A stretch of 64,000 nucleotides of DNA from Ancylobacter moscoviensis (GCF_007559435.1 NZ_VMBP01000003.1:372001-436000), one strand, 5' to 3'. Positions 20,820-29,652 are shown, numbered from the stretch's first letter. The notes: generated by a model from the sequence alone, not told the origin. Program-made: numbers and translations.

Positions 20820-23099
20820 ATGAACGGAACGTCCGGGCGCCCCGGGAGTACGGGCTTGAACGATACGCCGAACACCGATCCGCCGGACAGCCGGCCGCAG
20901 GATACGCAGGAACCGCCCGAACGCGCGCCCGCACCGCGCACCGCCGGCAAGCGGATCCGCAATGCCCTGCTGGCGATCGATTCCTGGATCGACAGCACGA
21001 TCTATTCGGGCGGCGTGCGGCTGCGCGGAGCGTGGGATGGCTTCGTCGCCTTCACCGAGCGCTTCAACGTGCAGGGACCGGGACGCTGGGCGATCTCGCT
21101 CGCTTCCGAGGGCATGACGTGGGGCGCGGTCGGCGCCGTGCTCGTGCTCGCCCTCGCCGTGCCGGCCTTCCACGAGACCTCGGACGACTGGCTCAAGAAG
21201 GCGGAGCTCTCCGTCACCTTCCTCGACCGCTACGGCAACACCATCGGCGAGCGCGGCATCCGCCACAACGATACCGTGCCGCTGGAGGAGTTCCCCGATC
21301 ACCTGATCAAGGCGGTGCTCGCCACCGAGGACCGGCGCTTCTACGAGCATTTCGGCATCGACATCCCCGGCACCTTCCGCGCCGTGCTGTCGAACGCGCG
21401 CGCCGGCGGCGTCGTGCAGGGCGGCTCCTCGCTGACCCAGCAGCTCGCCAAGAACCTGTTCCTGTCGAACGAGCGCACGCTGGAGCGCAAGATCAAGGAA
21501 GCCTTCCTGGCGCTGTGGCTGGAGTTCCACCTCACCAAGAACCAGATCCTCAAGCTCTATCTCGACCGCGCCTACATGGGCGGCGGCGCCTTCGGCGTGG
21601 ACGCCGCGGCGCAGTACTATTTCGGCAAGTCCGCCCGCGACGTGAACCTCGCCGAGGCGGCCATGCTGGCCGGCCTGTTCAAGGCCCCGTCGAAGTTCGC
21701 CCCGCACGTCAACCTGCCGGCGGCGCGCGGACGCGCCAGCGTCGTACTCGACAATCTCGTCGACGCCGGTTTCATGACGGAGGGCCAGGTCTTCGGCGCC
21801 CGCCGCAACCCGGCGACACCCATCGACCGCAAGCAGGACGACCTGCCGGAATACTATCTCGACTACGCCTTCGATCAGGTGAAGCAGATCGTCGACACCC
21901 TGCCCAGAGGCTATGCCGAGCGCTCCTTCGTCGTGCGCACGGCGCTCGATCCCAATATCCAGAAGGCCGCAGACACCGCCATCCGCGACAGCCTCAAGCA
22001 GTTCGGCAAGGACTACGGCGCCAAGCAGTCGGCCATGGTGGTGATGGAGCCGAACGGCGCGGTGCGCGCCATGGTGGGCGGGCGCGACTATGGCGAGAGC
22101 CAGTTCAACCGCGCCACCGACGCGCTGCGCCAGCCCGGCTCCTCGTTCAAGCCGTTCGTCTACACGGCGGCGCTGATGACCGGTAAATACAAGCCCACCA
22201 CCATCGTGGTCGACGGGCCGATCTGCATCGGCAACTGGTGCCCGCAGAATTACGGCCGCTCCTATGCCGGCTCGATCCAGCTCATCGGCGCCCTCACCCG
22301 CTCGCTCAACACGGTGGCGGTGAAGCTCGCCGAGGCGATCGGGCGCGGGCGCATCGTCGACCTCGCCCATGCGATGGGCCTGCGCACGGAACTCAAGATC
22401 ACCCGCGCCCTGCCGCTCGGCGCGGCGGAGGTGACGGTAGTCGACATGGCGACCGCCTACTCGGTCTTCGCCTCCGGAGGTTATTCGGTCGACCCCCACG
22501 CCATCGTCGAGATGCGCACCCCGGCGGGCGATCCGGTGTGGAGCTTTGCGCAGAACGCGCCCAAGCCGAAGCAGATCATCCCGCCCGAGATCATCGCCAT
22601 GATCAACCCGATGCTGAACAGCGTGGTGGAGAACGGCACCGGCCGGCGCGCCATGATCCCGGGCACCAAGGTCTCCGGCAAGACCGGCACCACCAACGCC
22701 TATCGCGATGCCTGGTTCGTCGGCTTCACCGGCAACTATGTGGGGGCGATCTGGTTCGGCAATGACGACTATGCCTCGACGAAGAAGATGACCGGCGGCT
22801 CGCTCCCGGCCATGACCTGGCAGAAGGTGATGGCCTTCGCCCATCAGGGCATCGAGCTGAAGCCCACGCCCGGCCTCGGCAACCAGCCCGCGCCGAAGCT
22901 CGACGGCGCGGTCGCGCAGGCGGCACCGCTCGAGATCGAGGGCGTGCAGCGTCCCGTCACCCTCACACCCGCTTCCGCCGAACGGCTGATGGGCCTGTCC
23001 GCCCGGCTGCGCGAGGCGGCGGGGCAACCGGTTCGCCGTCCGACCGCCGCCGCCGAACCGGTGGCGGTGCCCGGCTCACCCCAGGCCGGAAACAACTGA
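20820..23099 (+). CDS. Penicillin-binding protein 1A family, bifunctional transglycosylase/transpeptidase
   Basis: 759 aa. One transmembrane segment near residues 100-125 (GAVGAVLVLALAVPAFH). Glycosyltransferase family 51 domain: catalytic Glu170 in ATEDRRFYEHFGID and G-G-S-S-L-T-Q-Q-L-A-K-N. Transpeptidase domain: S441-S-F-K444, S-L-N in TRSLNTVAVKL, and K621-T-G in SGKTGTTNAY. It polymerises and crosslinks peptidoglycan in the periplasm. The C-terminal 60 residues are Pro/Ala-rich and poorly conserved. Confidence 0.95.
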   Translation: MNGTSGRPGSTGLNDTPNTDPPDSRPQDTQEPPERAPAPRTAGKRIRNALLAIDSWIDSTIYSGGVRLRGAWDGFVAFTERFNVQGPGRWAISLASEGMTWGAVGAVLVLALAVPAFHETSDDWLKKAELSVTFLDRYGNTIGERGIRHNDTVPLEEFPDHLIKAVLATEDRRFYEHFGIDIPGTFRAVLSNARAGGVVQGGSSLTQQLAKNLFLSNERTLERKIKEAFLALWLEFHLTKNQILKLYLDRAYMGGGAFGVDAAAQYYFGKSARDVNLAEAAMLAGLFKAPSKFAPHVNLPAARGRASVVLDNLVDAGFMTEGQVFGARRNPATPIDRKQDDLPEYYLDYAFDQVKQIVDTLPRGYAERSFVVRTALDPNIQKAADTAIRDSLKQFGKDYGAKQSAMVVMEPNGAVRAMVGGRDYGESQFNRATDALRQPGSSFKPFVYTAALMTGKYKPTTIVVDGPICIGNWCPQNYGRSYAGSIQLIGALTRSLNTVAVKLAEAIGRGRIVDLAHAMGLRTELKITRALPLGAAEVTVVDMATAYSVFASGGYSVDPHAIVEMRTPAGDPVWSFAQNAPKPKQIIPPEIIAMINPMLNSVVENGTGRRAMIPGTKVSGKTGTTNAYRDAWFVGFTGNYVGAIWFGNDDYASTKKMTGGSLPAMTWQKVMAFAHQGIELKPTPGLGNQPAPKLDGAVAQAAPLEIEGVQRPVTLTPASAERLMGLSARLREAAGQPVRRPTAAAEPVAVPGSPQAGNN

Positions 23100-23137
23100 C
23101 ACTACGCCCACGATTGACCTTCGTGCCGCATGCGCCC

Positions 23138-23767
23138 ATGCATGAGGCGCCCCGCTTCACCGGATTGCTGCCGACCGTGCGTTCCCTGCTGTTCCTTCTG
23201 ACCTTGGCTATCGGCGCCGCCGTCGGGCTCGGCCTCACCTGGATCACCACGGTGAACGGCTACGGCCCCGGCCTGGTGCGCTCCGGCCCGTGGGAGACCT
23301 GGCCGAAGGCCGGTACGGAAACGGCGGATCCCTATGCGCGCGCCGCCCTCGCGCGGGCCGGCGAACTGCCGCTCGAACTGGCGGACGGCATCGCCTTCAC
23401 CGCCGCCGTCGATGCGAACGGGCGGGCGCTCGACGGGCGCTGCGACATCCGGCTGTCCGGCAGCGTGCCGCAGGCGCGCCTGTGGACGCTCACCGCGACC
23501 GACGCCCAGGGCCGGCTGATCGAGAACGCCGCCGATCGTTCGGGCTTCACCAGCACCGAAGTGGTCTGGAACCGCGACGGTACGCTCGACGTGCTGCTCG
23601 GGCCGCGGGCGCGGCCGGGCAACTGGCTGCCGACCGGCGCGCGCGACCGCATCGTGCTGACCCTGCGCCTCTACGACACCCCGGTGGGCCTCGCCAACCG
23701 CACCAGCGATGCGCCCCAGATGCCCAATCTGGTGACGGAGCGCTGCCCGTGGGACCGCCCGTCATGA
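23138..23767 (+). CDS. DUF1214 domain membrane-anchored protein
   Basis: 209 aa from ATG 23138 (a TTG at 23114 would add 8 residues). One N-terminal membrane segment (S-L-L-F-L-L-T-L-A-I-G-A-A-V-G-L-G-L-T-W) and then the DUF1214 beta-sandwich: W-P-K-A-G-T-E-T-A-D-P-Y-A-R-A, L-D-G-R-C-D-I-R-L-S-G, and N-W-L-P-T-G near the end. Followed by a DUF1254 gene, the standard pair in Rhizobiales. Biochemical role unknown. Confidence 0.9.
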   Translation: MHEAPRFTGLLPTVRSLLFLLTLAIGAAVGLGLTWITTVNGYGPGLVRSGPWETWPKAGTETADPYARAALARAGELPLELADGIAFTAAVDANGRALDGRCDIRLSGSVPQARLWTLTATDAQGRLIENAADRSGFTSTEVVWNRDGTLDVLLGPRARPGNWLPTGARDRIVLTLRLYDTPVGLANRTSDAPQMPNLVTERCPWDRPS

Positions 23768-23825
23768 GCGCCCTTGTCCCGTCGCCCGCCCACCGCCTCC
23801 CCTCGCTTCGCGGGAGCGCCCGCCG

Positions 23826-24371
23826 ATGACCCGCCTCATCCTGCCCATCGTCGCGGGCATCGTGCTCGGCGCCATCGTTCATCTGGTGGCGGTGCTGATG
23901 CTGCCCTATCTCGCCGAGCAGGACGCCTATGCGCGCCTTTCCGCCGTCGGCAGCCCCAATATGGTGGCACAGATCGACGATCCCTCCGCGCTCGGCGCGG
24001 TGCTGCCGGCGGCCGATCCGGCCTTCATCTCGGCGGTGTGCCTCTACGATCTCGGCGAGGGGCCGTTGAAGGTGCGGGTGCCGACGACCGAGGACTACAC
24101 CTCGGTGTCGTTCTACACGCGCTACGGCATGCCCTTCTACGCCATCAACGACCGCTCGGCCGGGCGCAGCATCATCGAGCTCGATCTGATGAATGCCAAG
24201 CAGCGCGCCGCGCTGCCGGAGGACGAAGAGGTGACGGCGGCTGACCGCCTGATCGTCGAATCGCCCAGCGACGAGGGCATCGTCATCATCCGCGCGCTGG
24301 TGCGCGAGCGCGGCGCCCGCGACGAGGTTCGGGCGCGGATGGATGCCGCGACCTGCGGCCCCGCCTCATAG
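23826..24371 (+). CDS. DUF1254 domain membrane-anchored protein
   Basis: 181 aa. An N-terminal membrane helix (LILPIVAGIVLGAIVHLVAVL) is followed by L-P-Y-L-A-E-Q-D-A-Y-A-R-L, F-I-S-A-V-C-L-Y-D-L and Y-T-S-V-S-F-Y-T-R-Y-G, matching the short DUF1254 proteins that neighbour DUF1214 proteins. Probably co-transcribed with 23138 (58-bp gap). Its end overlaps a convergent small ORF by 6 bp. Confidence 0.88.
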   Translation: MTRLILPIVAGIVLGAIVHLVAVLMLPYLAEQDAYARLSAVGSPNMVAQIDDPSALGAVLPAADPAFISAVCLYDLGEGPLKVRVPTTEDYTSVSFYTRYGMPFYAINDRSAGRSIIELDLMNAKQRAALPEDEEVTAADRLIVESPSDEGIVIIRALVRERGARDEVRARMDAATCGPAS

Positions 24372-24560
24372 CGGCTCGCGGATCGGGGCACTGACCTTGA
24401 TGCGAGACTTTTTGGCGGCGGGCACCAGAGGCACCTGTTCCGGCCGCACGAACTGCACGACCTGAAGAATGACGATTTCGCCCGTCATATCGGGCGGCAC
24501 ACGGACGCCGCGGGTTTTCCCCTGCGCCCGACGGATCGGAAACGGCACCACCGCGCCCAT
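24366..24560 (-). CDS. Small hypothetical protein
   Basis: 64 aa, basic. It starts M-G-A-V-V-P-F-P-I-R-R-A-Q-G and contains G-E-I-V-I-L-Q-V-V-Q-F-V-R-P. The beta-strand-like segment ahead of a basic tail suggests a compact small protein, but no family is recognised. Support is the plausible start, position in an otherwise free 332-bp gap, and a weak resemblance to small conserved Rhizobiales proteins. Confidence 0.5.
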   Translation of the reverse strand: MGAVVPFPIRRAQGKTRGVRVPPDMTGEIVILQVVQFVRPEQVPLVPAAKKSRIKVSAPIREPL

Positions 24561-24703
24561 CGCGCCCTCCGTTGCTCCGTCAACCGGACCTGATCCCCAG
24601 TACGGGTCATTATGGTTAACGGCTTTCTAACGTTCGCCGCCTAGCTTGGTTTCGCGCTTCCCGTCGGAAGTGTCAGATACCATTCGCGAGCGCTCCGCCG
24701 TCC

Positions 24704-25906
24704 ATGCCTTCCACCCCCGGCTTCGGCCCATCCGATCCGATCGACCCGGCGCGGCGCGTCCATCCGGACTCGCTCGGGGACACGCGCCCGGACATGCTGC
24801 GGCTGCTCGTTCAGGAGTTCCTTCGGCATCCCGTCCAGAACGAGGCGGCCGAGGCGCGATTCGTCACCCTCGCCATACGCCTCATCGAAGCGGTCGAGGT
24901 GCCGGTCGCCGCCAAGCACATCCGTGAACTGGCGCCGAATCCGGCGATGCCGCGTGCACTGGCCCTTTATCTCGCGACCGCGCCGCTCTCCCTCGCCGGC
25001 CCCGTCCTCCGCCTCTCGCCGGTATTGAGCGAAGCCGATCTCGCCGATCTGGCCGAGCGCGCGGCCCCGGCGCACCTCGCCGCCATCGCGGCGCGCCGCG
25101 ACGTCTCTCCCGCCCTCGCCCGTCGCATCGCCGAGTTGGTGCACCACCGCCGGGAACAGGGAGAGCGGGAGGATTCACCGGACGGGACGAGCGAGATGGC
25201 GGAGGAACCCGCCACCTCCCCATCCCCGGCAGCTGCCGTCGACGACATGGGGCATGCCCCTCCCCCGGTCGCGGTGACGGCGGAACCCACCGAGGTTTCG
25301 GCTGCCGCCGACGCCGAAGCCGAAACGGGAACTCCCGGGGCCCACCTGCCCGACCCCGAGAGCGCGCCCGCGCCAGCCATCGATTTCTTCGCCGCCGGCC
25401 CAGAGGAGCGTGCCGCCCTCATCGCCCGGCTCGTCACCCTGCCACCGCTGCCGCTTGTCGAGCGCGCCGTCGTTCCCCCGGCCGGCTTCATCGATGCCCT
25501 GCTCGACGCGGCCAAGGCGACCGGCACCGGCGAGTTGGCCCGGCTCATCGAACGCACGCTCAGTGTCACGCCAGAGAATGCCGCCCGCATCGTGGCGGAC
25601 CCCACCGGCCAGGCGATGGCGGTCGCCGCACGGACGCTCGGCCTGTCCTTCGCCATCCTTTCGCGGGTCCTGTTCCGCCTGCATCCGGCCACCGGCCGTT
25701 CGGCGGAGGAAATGGCACGCCTTGCCGAGATGTTCGATTCGCTTCCGCTCGCCAGTGCCCAGCATCTGGTGGCGTCCTGGCGTTCCGGCCGGCGCCCGAC
25801 GCGCGAGCGGCCGGAAGATGCGCCCTCGATGCGCAGCTATGCCGTTCCGCACTCCGCCGCCCAGGCCCCGCCGGAAACCGCCGAGGACCGGCGCCGCAAC
25901 GGCTAG
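24704..25906 (+). CDS. DUF2336 domain protein
   Basis: 400 aa. N-terminal part (M-L-R-L-L-V-Q-E-F-L, F-V-T-L-A-I-R-L-I-E-A-V-E-V-P-V) and helical repeats like L-S-L-A-G-P-V-L-R-L-S-P-V-L-S-E-A-D-L resemble DUF2336, a HEAT-like alphaproteobacterial family. A Pro/Ala/Glu-rich linker (about 160-225) separates this from a second helical half ending in R-P-S-A-E-E-M-A-R-L-A-E-M-F. Some members have been linked to stress or cell-cycle control; nothing here specifies that. Its stop overlaps the convergent DUF1491 gene by 4 bp. Confidence 0.85.
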   Translation: MPSTPGFGPSDPIDPARRVHPDSLGDTRPDMLRLLVQEFLRHPVQNEAAEARFVTLAIRLIEAVEVPVAAKHIRELAPNPAMPRALALYLATAPLSLAGPVLRLSPVLSEADLADLAERAAPAHLAAIAARRDVSPALARRIAELVHHRREQGEREDSPDGTSEMAEEPATSPSPAAAVDDMGHAPPPVAVTAEPTEVSAAADAEAETGTPGAHLPDPESAPAPAIDFFAAGPEERAALIARLVTLPPLPLVERAVVPPAGFIDALLDAAKATGTGELARLIERTLSVTPENAARIVADPTGQAMAVAARTLGLSFAILSRVLFRLHPATGRSAEEMARLAEMFDSLPLASAQHLVASWRSGRRPTRERPEDAPSMRSYAVPHSAAQAPPETAEDRRRNG

Positions 25907-26253
25907 TCCGTCGCCAGATCGAGGAAGGACCGGCCTTCCCGGTCCTCGATCTCGACGAACCACAGGTCAGAATCGTAACGCATCTCGCGCGCCATCCGCT
26001 CTTCCGCGTCGCGTTCCGGGCTGCCCGGCGGCAGCAGCGGCGTGAACAGCCGCTCTCCCGGCTCGGGTTCACGATCGAGCGAGGGCAGGGCTGGCCCGTA
26101 GAGCGCGGCGTTGCCGTCGAGCGTCGCCACCTTCACGAAGATCGCACCGGCCTCCTCGGCCCCGCGCCGACGCACGGCGGCGAAGGCGCCCGCGCCATTC
26201 GCGCGGCGCACGAGGGCGGAGACCCAGATCGCGCTCTTGAGGCGGCTCGTCAT
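25903..26253 (-). CDS. DUF1491 family protein
   Basis: 116 aa. Characteristic strings are W-V-S-A-L-V-R-R-A-N-G, G-A-I-F-V-K-V, L-Y-G-P-A-L-P and, near the C-terminus, R-Y-D-S-D-L-W-F-V-E-I-E-D-R-E-G, all diagnostic of DUF1491, a small alphaproteobacterial family of unknown function. It follows the peptidoglycan-binding gene at 26255, overlap-like spacing of 1 bp, so the two are probably co-transcribed. Confidence 0.88.
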   Translation of the reverse strand: MTSRLKSAIWVSALVRRANGAGAFAAVRRRGAEEAGAIFVKVATLDGNAALYGPALPSLDREPEPGERLFTPLLPPGSPERDAEERMAREMRYDSDLWFVEIEDREGRSFLDLATD

Positions 26254-26254
26254 C

Positions 26255-26947
26255 CTACTGGATGGAAAGGCCCGCGACCGCGTTCAGTTCGCGGATCACG
26301 CGGTCGGAAAGCTGCCCGGTCACCGGCAGCCGGCGGTCGCGCTCGAAGCGCTGGATAGCCTCTTCGGTCGTCGTCCCCAGCTTTCCGTCGATGCGGATGG
26401 GACCGTAGCCGAGCCGCGCCAGCGCCTTCTGGACATCCATGATGCGCGGCGACACCGGCACCTCGCCGGGCGGAACGAGCCCGGCCGGCGACGCATTCGC
26501 CACAGGGGCGGGCGCAGGCAGCGCGGCGGGGGCCGCCGCAACGGCGGCCGGGCGCGGCGCAGGAGGAGCAGGCTTGATCGGCGGCAGCGGCGCCACGGCG
26601 AGCGAGGCCGGAGGCGTCTCGGGCTGCGCGGGAGCCGAGGCTGCGGGCGCGGCTTGCGGCGCGCTGGTCGCGGCCTGCGGCGCGGCACCGCCGGAACCAT
26701 TCACCTGACGGATGTCGGCGGGCGCGGCCGTAGGAGTCGGTGCCGCCGCCTGACGCGGCATGGTGCCCGACCGCCCCTGCTGCAGCCCCAGCGCATTGAA
26801 CAGGATCGCCGTGCTGGCGGCAGCGGCGAGGACCATCATGAACAGGTCCGAGCGGCGCCAGCCGGCACGAAAGGAAGGAATCGCGACGCGCTCGCTTCCA
26901 AGGTCGATTTCGTCCACCAGAAGGTCGCTTGCGTAGGATCGGGGCAT
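26255..26947 (-). CDS. Membrane-anchored peptidoglycan-binding domain protein
   Basis: 230 aa from ATG 26947. Cytoplasmic N-terminus, one membrane helix (about 33-52, LFMMVLAAAASTAILFNAL), a long Ala/Pro-rich linker (about 60-160) and a C-terminal PG_binding_1 domain (about 165-225: D-V-Q-K-A-L-A-R-L-G-Y-G-P-I-R-I-D-G-K-L-G and F-E-R-D-R-R-L-P-V-T-G). It should span the periplasm and touch the cell wall. Same transcription unit as the DUF1491 gene. Upstream ATG at 27001 is less likely. Confidence 0.88.
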   Translation of the reverse strand: MPRSYASDLLVDEIDLGSERVAIPSFRAGWRRSDLFMMVLAAAASTAILFNALGLQQGRSGTMPRQAAAPTPTAAPADIRQVNGSGGAAPQAATSAPQAAPAASAPAQPETPPASLAVAPLPPIKPAPPAPRPAAVAAAPAALPAPAPVANASPAGLVPPGEVPVSPRIMDVQKALARLGYGPIRIDGKLGTTTEEAIQRFERDRRLPVTGQLSDRVIRELNAVAGLSIQ

Positions 26948-27165
26948 GACAACCGTTTCGTGGCAACCGTTTCGGGAGGCATCCGTGCCGTCGCGAGGCA
27001 CTCTGCCATGCAGGGGTTTAAGCGAACCCTAAAACGGCGACGTCCTTAACAGCCGCTTTCCGCGATCGTCGGAATTTTCGTGATTCCGACACCGGTTGAG
27101 CAACCCGGAGCCCTTATTCTGCGGCACCTGAAGAACCATCGAGGCGAGCTTCCGCGAGACGGATC

Positions 27166-27663
27166 ATGTTTTTCCTGTTGCGCATCGGTTTCTGGCTGAC
27201 CGTCGTCTTCCTGCTGCTGCCCGCAGTGGTAGGCGGGCCGTCGTCGAACGGCACCACGGCAGTCACGGATTCGAAGGTCAGCGCAATGGACGCGCTCTCG
27301 GCCGCCACTTCGGCTGTCGCCGACGCGAGCGGCTTCTGCGCGCGCCAGCCCAATGCCTGTGCCATCGGCGCGGGGCTCATCGAGGTCATCGGCGAGCGCG
27401 CGGAAGCCGGCGCCCGCTTCGCCCTGAGCTATCTGTCCGAACAGATCATCGAGGAAAAGCGCAAGGCGGCCGCCCGCGCCGCGGGCACGCCCGCCGGCGA
27501 CACGCTGAACGCCCACGACCTCAGCCCGGGATGGCAGGGTCCGCGCCAGCCGGCCGCGTCCCTGCCGCTCACACCGCCCGCCGTCACCGGCGCATCGCCG
27601 GCGGAAGCCCCCGCCGAGCCGGCAGCCGGCGCCGTGCCGCGTCCTCCCCGGCGCCCGGCCTGA
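27166..27663 (+). CDS. DUF5330-type membrane protein
   Basis: 165 aa. N-terminal membrane segment F-L-L-R-I-G-F-W-L-T-V-V-F-L-L-L-P, then S-A-V-A-D-A-S-G-F-C-A-R-Q-P-N-A-C (two cysteines), G-A-R-F-A-L-S-Y-L, and a Pro/Ala-rich tail ending in R-P-P-R-R-P-A. These are DUF5330 features of Rhizobiales. Function unknown; divergent from the peptidoglycan-binding protein. Confidence 0.85.
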   Translation: MFFLLRIGFWLTVVFLLLPAVVGGPSSNGTTAVTDSKVSAMDALSAATSAVADASGFCARQPNACAIGAGLIEVIGERAEAGARFALSYLSEQIIEEKRKAAARAAGTPAGDTLNAHDLSPGWQGPRQPAASLPLTPPAVTGASPAEAPAEPAAGAVPRPPRRPA

Positions 27664-27757
27664 GCATCAGCCGCCGCGACGAAAGAGCGGGCGCGCAGCG
27701 GCCCCAGCCATTGCGCTCGCCCCCACGGCGCCCCTATATGCGGCTGAAGAGGCGCCG

Positions 27758-28192
27758 ATGACATCAAAGATCGACAGCATCATCGAGGACTTCGAGCTTC
27801 TCGATAATTGGGACGACCGCTACCGCTACCTGATCGAGCTCGGCCGTACCCTGCCGCCCTTTCCGGAGGAGCGACGCACCGAGCAGTCGAAGGTGCAGGG
27901 TTGCGCCAGCCAGGTCTGGCTGGTGAGCGAGGCCCGGCCGGACAACGATGGCCCGCACCTCGTCTTCCTCGGCGACTCCGACGCCCACATCGTGCGTGGC
28001 CTCGTCGCCATCCTTCTGGCGCTTTATTCCGGCCGTCCGGCCCATGACATCGCCGCCACCGATCCGACCTCGGTGTTCGAGCGCATCGGCCTCAAGGAAC
28101 ACCTGACGCCCCAGCGTTCCAACGGCCTGCGCTCCATGGTCGAGCGCATCCGCGCCGAGGCGCGGCGGGTCCTCGCCGACGCGGTTCACTGA
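27758..28192 (+). CDS. sufE: SufE family sulfur-transfer protein
   Basis: 144 aa. D-F-E-L-L-D-N-W-D-D-R-Y-R-Y-L-I-E-L-G-R near the start and Cys49 in S-K-V-Q-G-C-A-S-Q-V-W-L, the persulfide acceptor loop. SufE takes sulfane sulfur from the cysteine desulfurase SufS and passes it to the SufBCD scaffold. Isolated here from suf genes, common in Rhizobiales. The 3' end overlaps the convergent DUF6456 gene by 7 bp. Confidence 0.92.
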   Translation: MTSKIDSIIEDFELLDNWDDRYRYLIELGRTLPPFPEERRTEQSKVQGCASQVWLVSEARPDNDGPHLVFLGDSDAHIVRGLVAILLALYSGRPAHDIAATDPTSVFERIGLKEHLTPQRSNGLRSMVERIRAEARRVLADAVH

Positions 28193-28734
28193 GACGCATC
28201 ACCCGTCACGTCGCCCGCCCTCCAGGCGCGGCTGCGTGTTCGTTCCGGCCCCTGCGCCACTTCCGCCAGCCCGTAGTGGCGGGCCAGCCGACCCAGCGCA
28301 AGCGACAGGACGACCTTGGCGGTGCGCGCCGGCCAGCCCCTCTCCCGCTCGATCTGCTCCACCCCCTTGAGAAAGCAGCACACATCCAAGAGAAGGCCGG
28401 AGAATTCCGGTCCCGTCGCCTCCAGCGCACGTGACAGGCGCTGACGCGCCGCCAGCATCGCTTCCGACGCATTGAGACCGGGGACGAGCCCCCGCCGGCT
28501 GCCACGCGCCACCGCCTCCCAGTCGGCGCCGAGGCGCGGTGTCATTCCCGCGCGGGTAAAATCCACCCGGAGCCGCTCGCCGGCGATGAGCTGCACCGGT
28601 GAGACGAAGCTGCGTCCGTCCCGCCCGCGCCGACGCGCGAGCCAGCCGAGCGGGCTTTCCTCAAGGTCCACGGCGACGCGTGTCCGCGCACCGTCGATCT
28701 CGATCTCGACATGGTCGATCCGCGGCTCAGACAT
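28186..28734 (-). CDS. DUF6456 domain protein
   Basis: 182 aa from the ATG at 28734, which overlaps the 3' end of the DnaA-like gene by 8 bp. The conserved core is S-P-L-G-W-L-A-R-R-R-G-R-D-G, Q-L-I-A-G-E-R-L-R-V-D-F-T-R-A and T-P-R-L-G-A-D-W, the DUF6456 signature, followed by a helical C-terminal half with C-C-F-L-K-G-V-E-Q-I-E and R-S/T-A-K-V-V-L-S-L-A-L-G-R-L-A. The family is found near a DnaA domain IV-like gene in Rhizobiales; DNA binding is suspected but unproven. Confidence 0.85.
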   Translation of the reverse strand: MSEPRIDHVEIEIDGARTRVAVDLEESPLGWLARRRGRDGRSFVSPVQLIAGERLRVDFTRAGMTPRLGADWEAVARGSRRGLVPGLNASEAMLAARQRLSRALEATGPEFSGLLLDVCCFLKGVEQIERERGWPARTAKVVLSLALGRLARHYGLAEVAQGPERTRSRAWRAGDVTGDASQ

Positions 28735-29113
28735 GCGCGCCTCCCGACATAGGGGCACCCGCCAGCCCGCGCACGCTCTCTTCCAGCGCGGCCACCCAGC
28801 GGTCCCAGCCGGCAACCTCGCGACGTTCCTCGATCTTGCGGCAGGCATGGGCGACGGTGGAGCGGTGACGGCCAAAACCGGCCGCGACGCGGGTCATCGG
28901 TAGTCCAAGCCCGACATGGGCCAGATACATTCCCAGCGCCCGCGCCGAGGTGCAGCGGCTATCACGCCGGCGCGACCCGATGACGACATCGACCGGCACG
29001 CCCACCGCTTCCGCGGCATGCATCGCCGCCACAAGGCAAGGTTCTCTGCGGGGGGCGTCGGTATGGAATGGATGGGTGGAATCGGCCGTTTCGACTTCGC
29101 TGCGTGGGAGCAT
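28727..29113 (-). CDS. Stand-alone DnaA domain IV-like helix-turn-helix protein
   Basis: 128 aa from ATG 29113, SD AAGGAGG 7 bases upstream. The C-terminal two thirds resembles domain IV of DnaA: R-R-R-D-S-R-C-T-S-A-R-A-L-G-M-Y-L-A, then G-L-P-M-T-R-V-A-A-G-F-G-R-H-R-S-T-V-A-H-A-C-R-K-I-E, which mirrors the G-R-D-H-T-T-V-x-H-A DnaA-box reader. It has no ATPase domain. It could compete with DnaA for boxes or regulate transcription. Coupled to the DUF6456 gene. Confidence 0.85.
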   Translation of the reverse strand: MLPRSEVETADSTHPFHTDAPRREPCLVAAMHAAEAVGVPVDVVIGSRRRDSRCTSARALGMYLAHVGLGLPMTRVAAGFGRHRSTVAHACRKIEERREVAGWDRWVAALEESVRGLAGAPMSGGAHV

Positions 29114-29184
29114 GGGGCTGCCTCCTTGATAGGAATACAAGCCTATAATCCATGCCGCCCGCAATCAAGAACAAAAAGAGAACA

Positions 29185-29243
29185 TTGTACACAGAAGCCA
29201 CAATCAGAACTGCGCCGTTCAGAAAATAGGAAATTTATCCGCA
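29185..29243. promoter_or_regulatory. Two near-consensus DnaA boxes upstream of the DnaA-IV gene
   Basis: TTGTACACA (29185-29193) and TTATCCGCA (29235-29243) each differ from TTATNCACA at one position, on the same strand, 42 bp apart, in an AT-rich spacer directly upstream of the DnaA-like HTH gene. Chance occurrence of single near-boxes is not rare, so the pair is only suggestive. Confidence 0.4.
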
Positions 29244-29293
29244 CCCCTCGCCACCTTGCCGATACTGGCGCGCATGGATCAGCGAGGTTGAAC

Positions 29294-29596
29294 ATGCACA
29301 CCCGTCGAGCCCGCCGCATCCGGGCGGTACGAAGCGATGAGCCGGCGGAAGCCATCGCCGCCCGGGCCGCCTCGTTGCGGCCCTTTCTGGGACAATCCGG
29401 CGAGGAGCGCGGTATCAATCTGCGCCGAATGCTTCGCCTGGAGCGCCGCGCGGCCCGCTGCGGCGTGGGATATGACGCCCTGCGTCACGCGGCCCTGCGC
29501 CGGCTGCTTGCTGAGGCGGAAGGCCCATCACCAGTTGTCGGCGCAACACAGGAGTACGCCGACGTGCGCAACGAAAAAGGCCGCCACCCCAGGTGA
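29294..29596 (+). CDS. Small basic hypothetical protein
   Basis: 100 aa from ATG 29294. Arg/Ala-rich with two helical parts: E-A-I-A-A-R-A-A-S-L-R-P-F-L and R-G-I-N-L-R-R-M-L-R-L-E-R-R-A-A-R-C-G-V-G-Y-D-A-L-R-H-A. Divergent from the DnaA-like gene, with which it shares the box-containing spacer. No family recognised; a partner role in the same control circuit is speculative. The last codons enter the terminator of the convergent mucR gene. Confidence 0.55.
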   Translation: MHTRRARRIRAVRSDEPAEAIAARAASLRPFLGQSGEERGINLRRMLRLERRAARCGVGYDALRHAALRRLLAEAEGPSPVVGATQEYADVRNEKGRHPR

Positions 29597-29603
29597 CGGC
29601 CTT
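29573..29603 (-). terminator. Terminator of mucR (minus), usable in both directions
   Basis: Minus strand AAGGCCGTCACC-tggg-GTGGCGGCCTT followed by TTTCGTT. The plus side is followed by ccgttctctttc, weaker. Confidence 0.75.
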
Positions 29604-29652
29604 CCGTTCTCTTTCATGCCGGCGAACCGGCCGCGCGTCTCAGCTTTGTGTC

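Noticed and set aside
20802-23027. 741-codon minus-strand frame opposite PBP1A
   Set aside because: Antisense to a protein with all catalytic motifs; no start context and shadow-like composition.
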